Of a DNA stretch of 48,007 nucleotides, positions 1 to 8,148 are shown one piece after another. A program made the translations under genes and the position numbers. The notes below the pieces were generated by a model, which saw nothing but the letters and a program-made list of their open reading frames with translations, made no database searches and was not told the origin of the DNA. The stretch is from UBA2136 sp047635695 (lineage in GTDB: Bacteria > Pseudomonadota > Alphaproteobacteria > UBA2136): assembly GCA_047635695.1 (NCBI GenBank), contig JBLILN010000012.1:1-48007 (forward strand). Direction: 5' to 3'. Each line of letters opens with the position of its first letter. The stretch's first letter is position 1.

Positions 1-794
1 TAAGCCTCATCTTCTGATGTATCACCAAATAAGGATGTATCCACAAATTCAGTATCCGCCTTGTTTACAGCAGTCACTGTATTCACATCAATTCTTTGAA
101 GAGGTGTAGCCTCAATTTTAGTACCAGCTCGCTTCGTCGTTAAGACACTTTCTCTTTTTTGAGACGAAAGCTTTGCCATGGAAAGTAAGCTTTGATTATT
201 ATCAGCAAGGAATTGTTGCTGATTTTTATAAAGAGATTTCAAGGCACCATCTGATTTTGAACGAAAAACATAACCAGCTCTCGTTGATAGTTTAGATGAG
301 CCATCTGTATGAATTTCAGCAGATTGTGCACTGTCTTTACCGTAAGGTATAACTGAAAAACTTTTTTTCAATATAGGACTTTGCGCCAGTAATACTTTTG
401 GTTGATCAACACCTGAAACAACTAAGCCTTCTTTTAGTGAAATAACGCTCAACGGTATTGTATATTTTGCTTCGTCAACAATAGATAAGTCATAGTTAGG
501 TTTATTTTTAAATTGCACCCTTGCACCAGCACCGCCATTAACCATCAATGCTTCGCCTGATTCGATATTATATTTTTTACGGATATCTGATGGAATATCA
601 AGCGTCACAGTATCTGATTTTTCACTGACAAGCCAAAGGCTATTGTCATCTTCAAAGACAGCTATTTTATTTGTATCTGCGTCCACTTTAATTTTAAGTG
701 TTTCACTCACATCTGACAGTGATAAAGATACCTGTGCAAAAGTAGTGACACTGATAAGCGAGAGCAATAATGAAAATGAAAACAGTTTTTTCAT
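1..794 (-). CDS. Exported motility-cluster protein, 3' end outside window (partial)
   Basis: This reading frame starts at the ATG at 794 and stays open for 264 codons to the window edge, so its C-terminus is missing. The product begins with a typical signal peptide (MKKLFSFSLLLSLISVTTFA), so it is probably periplasmic or anchored outside the inner membrane. The visible part is a polar, beta-rich domain followed by a Ser/Lys/Thr-rich linker. I recognise no catalytic motif. The start codon abuts the TAG of the motB gene upstream (TAG at 795-797), which indicates translational coupling and membership of the motility operon. In related Alphaproteobacteria the gene after motB often encodes an exported TPR-repeat protein. 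That identity is only an inference, because any TPR part would lie beyond the window. Confidence 0.7.
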   Translation of the reverse strand, partial: MKKLFSFSLLLSLISVTTFAQVSLSLSDVSETLKIKVDADTNKIAVFEDDNSLWLVSEKSDTVTLDIPSDIRKKYNIESGEALMVNGGAGARVQFKNKPNYDLSIVDEAKYTIPLSVISLKEGLVVSGVDQPKVLLAQSPILKKSFSVIPYGKDSAQSAEIHTDGSSKLSTRAGYVFRSKSDGALKSLYKNQQQFLADNNQSLLSMAKLSSQKRESVLTTKRAGTKIEATPLQRIDVNTVTAVNKADTEFVDTSLFGDTSEDEA

Positions 795-1502
795 CTATAA
801 TTCCTTTACGCCGTGTAACACAATTTCAATCCGTCTCGCCAATTTATAGCGCTCTCCAATGGGTAAGCTTGGTGCAACATCATCAAACTTACTGTCCCCC
901 ATACATGTTGTCACAATACTTTGTACGATACCCTGTGCTTCAAGCAACTCTGCCACCCTAATAGCACGTATCATTGTAAGTTCCCAATTTGACGGAAACT
1001 GTCGTGACTTAATAATATTTGGATCTGTATGCACAGCAACCACCAAACGGTTGTCGAGGTGACGTAAAATATCACCCAGGCGAATAAAGGGAAGTTGTTT
1101 TTCGCCACTCAGTTCTGCGGTATTATTTTTAAAGACACCATCACTCGAAAATATAAAATTAAGGGTATCCAATTCATAATCGCGCGTCATATTTATATCC
1201 ACTAAAATAGGGTCCTTTTTAAAGGATCCTTCTAGTAAGGCTTGAACATAATCTAAATTATCAGACTTCATAGGATCTATTTTTTCAATCGCCGTATCTT
1301 TGTCTGGATTCACCTGATGGATAGGATCACGAATAGAAAAAACGCCTGAAAATGAACCGCGTAGTTCATCCCATTTCTGAACGTCTACAACCTTCATAGA
1401 ATACAATAAAACAAAGAAAGTAATTAACAAACTTACAAGGTCAGCAAAGGTTAGCAACCAATCCATACTAGGCGCTTCAACTTCTATTTCTTCATCGTCC
1501 AT
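795..1502 (-). CDS. motB: MotB/PomB-like flagellar stator protein
   Basis: This is the stator subunit that anchors the motor to peptidoglycan and conducts ions together with MotA. A short acidic cytoplasmic N-terminus precedes one membrane segment at residues 15-36 (WLLTFADLVSLLITFFVLL). Asp21 sits at the universally conserved ion-binding position. The residues just after the helix (DVQKWDELRGSFSG) resemble Vibrio PomB more than E. coli MotB. The C-terminal half is an OmpA-like peptidoglycan-binding domain with the SNWELTMIRA motif near residue 175. At 235 residues it is somewhat short for the family. It lies 18 bp downstream of a second MotB-like gene and directly abuts the next gene. The matching MotA is about 30 kb away at 32102-32860. 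Confidence 0.9.
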   Translation of the reverse strand: MDDEEIEVEAPSMDWLLTFADLVSLLITFFVLLYSMKVVDVQKWDELRGSFSGVFSIRDPIHQVNPDKDTAIEKIDPMKSDNLDYVQALLEGSFKKDPILVDINMTRDYELDTLNFIFSSDGVFKNNTAELSGEKQLPFIRLGDILRHLDNRLVVAVHTDPNIIKSRQFPSNWELTMIRAIRVAELLEAQGIVQSIVTTCMGDSKFDDVAPSLPIGERYKLARRIEIVLHGVKEL

Positions 1503-1520
1503 TTTAACCTCCCTTCCTTG

Positions 1521-2261
1521 TTATTTTTTATATGGCTCAGGCCTAGCGATTTTACCGCTGTCCTTGCCATCTCTGCGCACAATGTCACGTGGTGCTGCAG
1601 TTGATTTTTGATAATCCGTGATAATAATTTTAAAGAAAACGTCCACTGTTGACTCACCTGTTAACTCTGCAGAAGCAGATATATACTTTGTATCTATCCC
1701 TCTTTCAGCAAGTGCACGAATAAATAAAGCAGCTCTTCTGCCCGCAAGTTCACGTAAAGGCACCTGACTATTACCTAAATCGGTTTTATCATTTTTAACG
1801 ACAACTTCGGCAACCAAACGTGAACCGGGCCTTTTTGTCGCCACAATACGTGCTACATCTTCGAAGAAATATGCCATAGCAGGACGAATACGAATAGAAC
1901 CTGGTGCGAAAATTCTTTTAGTGTCGATAGACAAAAGCATTTGATCGGCATTGGTTGAAAATTTAAAGTTGTTATCAGAAATATAACTTTCTAAAACACT
2001 TTGAATTTCACGTGAAATAATATCAAAAACGGGGTTTACGGTGATCTCGACATCATCACGCATATTAACAGGTCCTGTTAATTGAAAACCAAAACCTTCC
2101 GCCACACTTTCAGATGCTTGTTTGACTTTTTCTTCGCTGGTTTCCGACATAGCATTAAGCAAAATAAAGAAGGCTAATACAATTAAGTATAAGCCAAGCA
2201 TGAGAATAATCGTTCCCATTCCATCCGATTCGGGTGCTTTTATTACTTCATCGTCGTCCAA
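1521..2261 (-). CDS. MotB-like membrane protein lacking the ion-binding Asp
   Basis: This 246-residue protein has the MotB layout: an acidic N-terminus, one membrane helix at about residues 16-39, a linker and a C-terminal OmpA-like region (RELAGRRAALFIRALAERG). Aligned without gaps on the shared FF pair of its neighbour, the conserved stator Asp is replaced by Gly23, and there is no acidic residue inside the helix. It therefore should not be able to serve as the ion-conducting subunit by itself. It sits between cheA (48 bp upstream) and motB (18 bp downstream) in one minus-strand operon. Possible roles are a modified partner in a mixed stator, a peptidoglycan anchor or an assembly factor. 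The family assignment is good. The function is inference. Confidence 0.8.
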   Translation of the reverse strand: MDDDEVIKAPESDGMGTIILMLGLYLIVLAFFILLNAMSETSEEKVKQASESVAEGFGFQLTGPVNMRDDVEITVNPVFDIISREIQSVLESYISDNNFKFSTNADQMLLSIDTKRIFAPGSIRIRPAMAYFFEDVARIVATKRPGSRLVAEVVVKNDKTDLGNSQVPLRELAGRRAALFIRALAERGIDTKYISASAELTGESTVDVFFKIIITDYQKSTAAPRDIVRRDGKDSGKIARPEPYKK

Positions 2262-2309
2262 CAGGTATAAGTCCTTTAAACAGGGTTTATTTATTTAAAG
2301 GTTATTGTA

Positions 2310-4433
2310 CTACTTTTTTGATATTTCTTTAATAAGATAAGGAACATCTAAAATCATATGAACCGTACCGTCACCTGTAATGGTGGCACCAGAAATTGCA
2401 CTATGGTATTCAAAGTTACTACCCAAGGCCTTGATAACAGCCTCCTCTTGTCCAACAAGCTGCTCAACAACAAGTCCAAGCGCCTGCCTTCCTTCGCTAA
2501 CAACAACAACATAACCAGAACTATTATTTTCCTGCTCCTGTTGTACTTTGGCCTCTTTTTCTTCTACTACAGCCACATCTGTGCAATTTTCAACATTATC
2601 TTTCTGACCTTTAAGCGTTTTTTCTCCAGGTAAATCTTCCACAATTGTTTTTTGAATATGCCCCTTAATTTCCTGTTTTTCTGCACGGTAAGAAGGTTTT
2701 TTATGCAATGTTAATTCATGGAGATAGTAGAGCGGTAATACAGCGCCCCTAAGTTCAATAACGTCTCGATCGTTCATTTTATGTACATCAACAGGGTTAT
2801 ATTTAATAACTTCGTTAATGTCCCCAATAGGGATGGCAAAGCCTTCGTTGCTAGACTTAACAACCAGCGCTTGAACGATCGCCAGTGTCAATGGCAAGTA
2901 AATGCTAATTGTGGTTCCGACGCCAAATTCAGAAACAATATCTACTGTACCCTTCACAGCTTGAATAGATGAATTCACAACGTCCATACCCACACCACGA
3001 CCAGATACATCACTTACCGTTTCAGCCGTTGAAAAACCAGCAGCCATAATGAGTTTTACAGCATCTTCATCGCTTAATAACTCAGCCGCTTTATCGTCAA
3101 TAATGCCTTTTTTAACAGCTAAATTTCTAATTTTTTCAGGGTCAATACCCGCACCATCATCCTTCACTTGGATAACCACTTTATTACCCTCATAGAAGGC
3201 GCTCACCTTAATTGTACCCGTTGGGTTTTTACCAACAGCTTCTCGGTCTTGTGGTAACTCAATACCATGGTCTAATGAATTACGAATAAGGTGAACCATT
3301 GGATCAGATAGTTCCTCTACAAGGGACTTATCTACCTCTGTCATTTCACCTTCAATAACAACATCCACTTCACGACCAAGCTTAGTTTTCAAGTCTCGTA
3401 CTTGTCTTGGGATTTTATCAAAAACCTTTTTAATCGGTTGCATACGTGTTGATAAAACGGACAATTGTAGGTCTTTTGTGACTTGAGAAAGATGTTCAAT
3501 ATTTGTCATAACCTCATTAATATAAGGCGCTTTTTCAAGAACACCTTTCATTTCAGGTAGGTTTAAAAGGCGCATCAAACTATTTCTGGCCAGCACAAGC
3601 TCACCCACAAGATTCATTGTCTGGTCAAGTTTACCTGTTTCCACACGAATCGTCGCTTCAGGTTTTTCAATAACACGTCTTGGTTCTTTACGGCGGTCCT
3701 CTTTTTCACGTCGTTCATCGGGTTTGCCTACCCCTCTTTTCACAACAGTTTCCTCTTTTGGATTTTCCACTTTCTCAGTGACAACTTTTTCAATAGAGCC
3801 TGTAAGGCGGTCATCAGCAGCTATTTCTGCTAGTAAGTCTTCGTTAACTTCTATAGCAGCTGTTTCAACCTGTGCAGGTTCTACATCTTCTATTGACCCT
3901 GTTAAACGGTCATCGGCGGCTATTTCTACGAGTAATTCTTCGTTAATTTCTATAGCGGGCGCTTGCTCTGTTGGAGCTTTAGGCTCGTCAACTACTACAG
4001 CTGACGCCTTTTCCACTTTCGCAGCAGGGCTGGTACCACCCTGTGTTAAAGCTTCAAGTTCAACAATCGTATCAGAGGTATCCACAGTGGCAGCATCACC
4101 ACCTATTTTTTCTAAATCTAGGAGTTCTTTTAGGAAGTCATTCGTTTTTAACAAAGCGTCCATCACACGTGTTGTCACTTCCACTTTACTGCCACGCACT
4201 TCATCAAGTAAGTTTTCACCAGCATGTGCAAGTTTTGCCATGTATTCAAGGCCTAAGAACCCGGCACCTCCTTTTAATGTGTGGAGTACGCGAAAAATAC
4301 GATCGACCAAGTCTGAATCATAGGTACCGCTTTCACAGGCTGTTTCAAGTTTAATCAAATCCTGTTCTAGCTCATCAAGACTTTCATCCGCCTCAGCGAA
4401 AAAGTCATCCATAATCTCCTGCATTTCATCCAT
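2310..4433 (-). CDS. cheA: Chemotaxis histidine kinase CheA
   Basis: CheA couples chemoreceptor signals to phosphorylation of CheY and CheB. The 707-residue product shows the P1 Hpt domain with phospho-accepting His51 in HTLKGGAGFLG, then a long linker. Next come P3 dimerisation (about 262-340) and the P4 kinase domain, with N box HLIRNSLDHG (381-390), G1 DDGAGID and G2 GRGVGMDVV. A P5 CheW-like regulatory domain ends the protein. Two features are odd. There is no recognisable globular P2 domain; instead a 23-residue segment is repeated at 161-183 and 194-216. P5 is interrupted by a charged insertion at about 582-638. The gene lies 29 bp after cheB. No cheW or chemoreceptor gene is in the window. 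Confidence 0.96.
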   Translation of the reverse strand: MDEMQEIMDDFFAEADESLDELEQDLIKLETACESGTYDSDLVDRIFRVLHTLKGGAGFLGLEYMAKLAHAGENLLDEVRGSKVEVTTRVMDALLKTNDFLKELLDLEKIGGDAATVDTSDTIVELEALTQGGTSPAAKVEKASAVVVDEPKAPTEQAPAIEINEELLVEIAADDRLTGSIEDVEPAQVETAAIEVNEDLLAEIAADDRLTGSIEKVVTEKVENPKEETVVKRGVGKPDERREKEDRRKEPRRVIEKPEATIRVETGKLDQTMNLVGELVLARNSLMRLLNLPEMKGVLEKAPYINEVMTNIEHLSQVTKDLQLSVLSTRMQPIKKVFDKIPRQVRDLKTKLGREVDVVIEGEMTEVDKSLVEELSDPMVHLIRNSLDHGIELPQDREAVGKNPTGTIKVSAFYEGNKVVIQVKDDGAGIDPEKIRNLAVKKGIIDDKAAELLSDEDAVKLIMAAGFSTAETVSDVSGRGVGMDVVNSSIQAVKGTVDIVSEFGVGTTISIYLPLTLAIVQALVVKSSNEGFAIPIGDINEVIKYNPVDVHKMNDRDVIELRGAVLPLYYLHELTLHKKPSYRAEKQEIKGHIQKTIVEDLPGEKTLKGQKDNVENCTDVAVVEEKEAKVQQEQENNSSGYVVVVSEGRQALGLVVEQLVGQEEAVIKALGSNFEYHSAISGATITGDGTVHMILDVPYLIKEISKK
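3786..3953 (-). repeat. Internal 99-bp-spaced repeat in the cheA P1-P3 linker
   Basis: Two copies of a 23-residue segment sharing EIAADDRLTGSIE occur at CheA residues 161-183 (3885-3953) and 194-216 (3786-3854), offset by 33 codons. The DNA copies are recognisably related but have drifted, with changes mostly at third positions. This suggests an older duplication kept under selection rather than a recent slip. Confidence 0.8.
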
Positions 4434-4462
4434 AAGATCTGTCCTTTAATTTTTTATTTTTT

Positions 4463-5626
4463 TTAACCTACTAAACGAATAATGGCCGCAACCATACTAT
4501 CTAAGGGTAAAACTTCATCTGCAATTGAAGCGACTGCCTTTGGCATACCATAAACAACGCTACTTAACTCGTCTTGTGCTAATATATAGCCACCCTTATC
4601 TTTTAAATTTCCAAAACCTTTAGCACCATCTGATCCCATACCTGTCATCATCAATGCTAACACAGAACCACCAACTTGCTCTGCTACAGAATTCGCTAAA
4701 AGATCAACTGAAGGGCGGTAAACACATTCCTTACCTGTATCTTCCTTAATACTCAAAACCAGAGAAGAACCTTGTGATTTAACTCTCGTATGTATACCAC
4801 CTGGAGAAATATAAACAGTTCCTGCCTGTAATATATCACCATCTTTTCCTTCAACAACATGAAGTTTTGAAATAGAATTAAGCCTATCAGCCATTTGCCC
4901 AGTAAAGTGGTGTGGCATATGCTGTGCCACCACAACTGGCACCTTTATAGTTGCGGGCAATTTGGGAATAACATCTTGCAATGCACGTGGCCCGCCAGTA
5001 CTACTACCAATAACCATAACCTTAGCTGAAGGTAGGCCTATACGCCCTATTGGTCGCCTTAGAGAGCGCGTTGGCTCCGCTATTATAGCTTTTTCAGCAA
5101 CTCTTTGCTGTGAAACTTTTTGAGTATCAGTAGATCTTGCCGTTAATCTATCGACAGAATGTGAAATGGGTTTTCGTTCGGGGGCTTTTGTTACTGCAGG
5201 CTTCGCACTTAAATGCACTAAACGTGCTTGAGATGCACCATAAATTTTGTCCATCAAAAACTTACTGTTCGTGAGGACACTGGCTGCGCCATCACCCATA
5301 TTTTTAGGGATAAAATCGACCGCACCATGGTCCATAGCCTCAAGCGTAGCAAGAGCACCTTCTTTCGTTAAGGCACTCACCATAACCACAGGTGTTGGAC
5401 GCTCTTTCATAATGATTTTCAGAGCTTCAATGCCTGTCATAACAGGCATTTCAATATCCATAGTCACAACGTCGGGTTGAAGACTTTTCACCATTTCCAC
5501 ACCCTCGGCACCATCTTTTGCTTTACCAACAACATCAAAACGACCATCTTTTTCCACTAAGCGTGCCAATACATTACGCATAAAAGATGAATCGTCTACA
5601 ATGATTATTTTAATTTTATCTGACAA
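4463..5626 (-). CDS. cheB: CheB protein-glutamate methylesterase/deamidase response regulator
   Basis: CheB removes methyl groups from chemoreceptors during adaptation and is activated by CheA. The 387-residue product has an N-terminal receiver domain with the acidic pair DD at 11-12, phospho-acceptor Asp57 (VTMDIEMP) and Lys108 (FIPK). A poorly conserved Ser/Thr/Lys-rich linker of roughly 60 residues follows. The C-terminal esterase domain keeps the full catalytic triad: Ser209 in IGSSTGG, His236 in AQHMP and Asp333 in MTGMGSDG. It lies between the cheZ-like gene (23 bp) and cheA (29 bp) in the same operon. No cheR is visible in the window. Confidence 0.96.
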   Translation of the reverse strand: MSDKIKIIIVDDSSFMRNVLARLVEKDGRFDVVGKAKDGAEGVEMVKSLQPDVVTMDIEMPVMTGIEALKIIMKERPTPVVMVSALTKEGALATLEAMDHGAVDFIPKNMGDGAASVLTNSKFLMDKIYGASQARLVHLSAKPAVTKAPERKPISHSVDRLTARSTDTQKVSQQRVAEKAIIAEPTRSLRRPIGRIGLPSAKVMVIGSSTGGPRALQDVIPKLPATIKVPVVVAQHMPHHFTGQMADRLNSISKLHVVEGKDGDILQAGTVYISPGGIHTRVKSQGSSLVLSIKEDTGKECVYRPSVDLLANSVAEQVGGSVLALMMTGMGSDGAKGFGNLKDKGGYILAQDELSSVVYGMPKAVASIADEVLPLDSMVAAIIRLVG

Positions 5627-5649
5627 TTTTTTTCTGCCTTATGAAACGG

Positions 5650-6333
5650 TTAAAGTAACTTGTTTAAAATATCATCAATATCGTCTTGTTCAAGGCTATT
5701 ACCAGGTAATTGTGGGCCATCTAGAAGCTCTGCCTCTGTCTTAAGTTTCTCACGGTCACTATCTTCTACATTTGTATTTTGCAAACCAAATACAACAACC
5801 ATACGTAACACTTGACGTTCAACCTCTTTCAAAGTTTTAACAATTTTCATAATACGTTGACCTGTTAGGTCTTGGAAATTACATGATTCGAATATGTTTG
5901 TAACGTGGTTTTGAGCTTCAACCATTGCATCATCTACACTGGCAAGAACATCTTCATCTAGCTGAGGATCATGACTAATAAGTTTGTCAATAATACGTTG
6001 GTTAATCCCCTCAAGCTGTTCACATGAGTCCATAATAGATCCTGTTGCTTTTTCAGTTTGCTGAACAATAGCATCAAGCTGATTAGAGGCATCAGGAATA
6101 TCTTGGTCTGAAAGGACATGCGGCTGAAAATCGCGCAGTTCTTTTTTTGCACCATTAATAAATTTAGCCAAATCACCAAGTTCGCCATATAATTTAACGT
6201 CTTCGCTTTCAAAGCGTCCTTCAAACAGATCTTTAACCGCTGTGATAAGGCTTCTCACCTGTTCTGCAGGGATTGTGTCTGCCGTTGTAGACTCAAGGTC
6301 TGCAATATGTTGTTGAATAGTTGTTTTTTCCAT
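5650..6333 (-). CDS. cheZ: CheZ-type CheY-P phosphatase
   Basis: This protein is expected to dephosphorylate CheY-P and so end the motor signal. The 227-residue, strongly helical product carries the CheZ active-site signature FQDLTGQRI with Asp155 and Gln159, equivalent to the catalytic Asp143 and Gln147 of E. coli CheZ. The last dozen residues (DDIDDILNKLL) resemble the C-terminal CheY-tethering peptide of E. coli CheZ. Between the two lies an acidic, flexible stretch, as in the family. It is placed directly after cheY (35 bp) and before cheB (23 bp), which fits the role. Many Alphaproteobacteria rely on phosphate sinks instead of CheZ. Confidence 0.9.
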   Translation of the reverse strand: MEKTTIQQHIADLESTTADTIPAEQVRSLITAVKDLFEGRFESEDVKLYGELGDLAKFINGAKKELRDFQPHVLSDQDIPDASNQLDAIVQQTEKATGSIMDSCEQLEGINQRIIDKLISHDPQLDEDVLASVDDAMVEAQNHVTNIFESCNFQDLTGQRIMKIVKTLKEVERQVLRMVVVFGLQNTNVEDSDREKLKTEAELLDGPQLPGNSLEQDDIDDILNKLL

Positions 6334-6368
6334 TATTTTGGATATCCTTCTTAAAGATTATAAATTAC

Positions 6369-6755
6369 TTAAAAGTCACCAATTACTTTTGAAAGTTTTT
6401 CTTTCAAAGTTGCGGCATTAAAAGGTTTTACAATGTAGTTATTGACGCCGGCTTGTACAGCAACAATAACGTTTTCTTTTTTACCTTCAGCTGTGACCAT
6501 AATAAACGGTAAAGTTTTATATTCCTCAGACGCTCGAAGCGCTTGTAAAAATTCTAAACCAGTCATATTAGGCATGTTCCAGTCTGAAACAACAAGATCA
6601 ATTTTGTCATCCTGCACACGTTCAAGTGCAAGCTTACCATCTGAAGCTTCAACAACGTTTGTAAACCCAAGTTGTCTGAGAAGGTTAATAATGATACGTC
6701 GCATCGTTTGAAAATCATCTACCACAAGAATGCGCATACGTTTATCGACTGCCAT
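6369..6755 (-). CDS. cheY: Chemotaxis response regulator CheY
   Basis: This is a single-domain receiver of 128 residues that carries the phospho-signal from CheA to FliM at the motor switch. All family residues are present: Asp13 and Asp14, phospho-acceptor Asp58 in VSDWNMP, Thr88 in MVTAE and Lys110 in IVKPF. There is no output domain. It is the first gene of the visible che group, 95 bp downstream of the motE-like gene. I see no convincing terminator or promoter in that gap, so read-through from fliM is possible. Confidence 0.96.
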   Translation of the reverse strand: MAVDKRMRILVVDDFQTMRRIIINLLRQLGFTNVVEASDGKLALERVQDDKIDLVVSDWNMPNMTGLEFLQALRASEEYKTLPFIMVTAEGKKENVIVAVQAGVNNYIVKPFNAATLKEKLSKVIGDF

Positions 6756-6850
6756 GGAAAATTCCTTTTTTTTGTTATTTTTAATTACTATTAGTTACAC
6801 CCGTCACCACAATTTAATTTCAAAACAAACTGACAGTGATAAATATAATT

Positions 6851-7417
6851 CTATTTTTTAAATGGAGGTAGTTCACTTTTTTCTGCTAACATCTCAGAAA
6901 TAAGCCTCGCTTTGCCTGTATCCATTTTTTCCATTATCTTCGCTGTGCTCTTTCTAGCCATACGTTTAAACACATCAAATACAATTTTGTTATCCATGCG
7001 GTCTAATACACTCGCAGCAGACTCAGCTTTCATTGTTTCATAAATTTTAGCCAGCTCATACAATTCGTTCTCTTCTTTGTCAGATAAATTATTGAGCAGC
7101 TGTTCTAGTTGTACTTTCAATACTTCCATAGCCCCCGTCTTTTCCGTAAGACGTTTTTCAGCCAAATCAATGAGTCTCTCTCGTAATTCGAGTGCTTTTT
7201 CACGTCTATCTAAAACCACACGTCGCTTTTCAAGTTTTTGTAATATTTTTATTTCTGTTGATGTGTACTGCCTGTGTTCAAATGTCAATTGTACTTCATC
7301 TGGTGTTTGTTTCACATCAATATCGTCTTCAATAGCCATCGCAGGCAAAGACAGCAGACAAAAGGCAGCTACAAAACATACACGTAATTGAAACATAACC
7401 TTTTCTTTTATCAACAT
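6851..7417 (-). CDS. MotE-like flagellar protein (MgtE-N-like domain, exported)
   Basis: The 188-residue product starts with a signal peptide or signal anchor ending near LLSLPAMA. A long charged coiled coil follows (about 50-115), then a C-terminal helical domain with the repeats LAKIYETMKAESAASVLDRM and VFKRMARKSTAKIMEKM, typical of MgtE-N/FliG-like helical repeats. Such proteins are annotated as MotE family in alphaproteobacterial flagellar clusters. In rhizobia MotE acts as a periplasmic chaperone of a motor protein. The ATG at 7417 is chosen because GGAAGG lies 12 bases upstream. An ATG at 7396 (MFQLRV) gives a more typical signal peptide but a worse ribosome site. It lies two bases after the stop of the upstream gene. 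Confidence 0.75.
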   Translation of the reverse strand: MLIKEKVMFQLRVCFVAAFCLLSLPAMAIEDDIDVKQTPDEVQLTFEHRQYTSTEIKILQKLEKRRVVLDRREKALELRERLIDLAEKRLTEKTGAMEVLKVQLEQLLNNLSDKEENELYELAKIYETMKAESAASVLDRMDNKIVFDVFKRMARKSTAKIMEKMDTGKARLISEMLAEKSELPPFKK

Positions 7418-7419
7418 GG

Positions 7420-8148
7420 TTATAAGCGACCTTCCAAAGCTTGACGTAAGTCTTTTTCAGCGTCAGAAGTATTAACATTTAACTGCTGACCATAAGCCAT
7501 TGCACCACCCATCGGGCTTGCCATACGTTTTGGTGTTTCGTTTTTAACTGTGTTGTTTACCACCTTTGGCGCCGGCTTTTCATGCTCATTCATACCCATT
7601 AAAAGTTCACGTTCTAATGTTTTTTGCATTTCCATTTCTAGGCGTTTAGACGCTTCTGTAACAGATGTCTGACGCGGCTGTGGTTGTGGTTGTGTCGTAT
7701 TTTTCTTTTCTACTATCGTCTTATTCACAGCTGGTTTTTCACGATTTATTTCGCGTGCAGGCTGACCTGTTAATATACTTTTTTCTTCTGCTTTTGCCGC
7801 GGCAATCACAGGCGTCGAAATTCTATCCATTTTTTCAAAAGCATCGTCCATGCGCTTTAAAATACGCTCCGCCTTATCAAGCATATAGTCAAGATCTTGC
7901 ACCGTTTGCTGTGCGTTAAAAACTTCTTTTTCTAATTTAGGGCCATCTTCACGCACTAAACGTGATAACTCAAAAACACCTCTATGTGCCTTTTTCAAAC
8001 TATCGGCTAAACTTGAAACAAGGTTAGGCACTGCTTTTTCTGCATTTTTAAGTGTATAAAGCCTATAATGAAGCCACAAAACAAGCCCGCCCACGACAGC
8101 AAGCATGATAATAACCATGATATCTAAAAATTGTCCGCTTAAAGCCAT
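7420..8148 (-). CDS. DUF6468-type single-pass membrane protein of flagellar cluster
   Basis: The 242-residue product has one N-terminal membrane helix (about residues 8-27, MVIIMLAVVGGLVLWLHY). A conserved coiled-coil region with the stretch LKKAHRGVFELSRLVRE follows, then a long Pro/Gln/Lys-rich tail probably exposed to the cytoplasm. Proteins of this shape between fliM and motE in Alphaproteobacteria belong, as I recall, to DUF6468; their exact role is unknown to me. The start is the ATG at 8148, which overlaps the fliM TGA by one base (TGATG). A TTG one codon upstream is less likely. Tight coupling to fliM suggests a function at the switch or basal body. Confidence 0.7.
   Translation of the reverse strand: MALSGQFLDIMVIIMLAVVGGLVLWLHYRLYTLKNAEKAVPNLVSSLADSLKKAHRGVFELSRLVREDGPKLEKEVFNAQQTVQDLDYMLDKAERILKRMDDAFEKMDRISTPVIAAAKAEEKSILTGQPAREINREKPAVNKTIVEKKNTTQPQPQPRQTSVTEASKRLEMEMQKTLERELLMGMNEHEKPAPKVVNNTVKNETPKRMASPMGGAMAYGQQLNVNTSDAEKDLRQALEGRL

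Noticed and set aside
3724..4323. Plus-strand open frame of 199 codons
   Set aside because: It lies antisense to the cheA linker, is Ser-rich low complexity and has no start signals. CheA on the other strand is certain.
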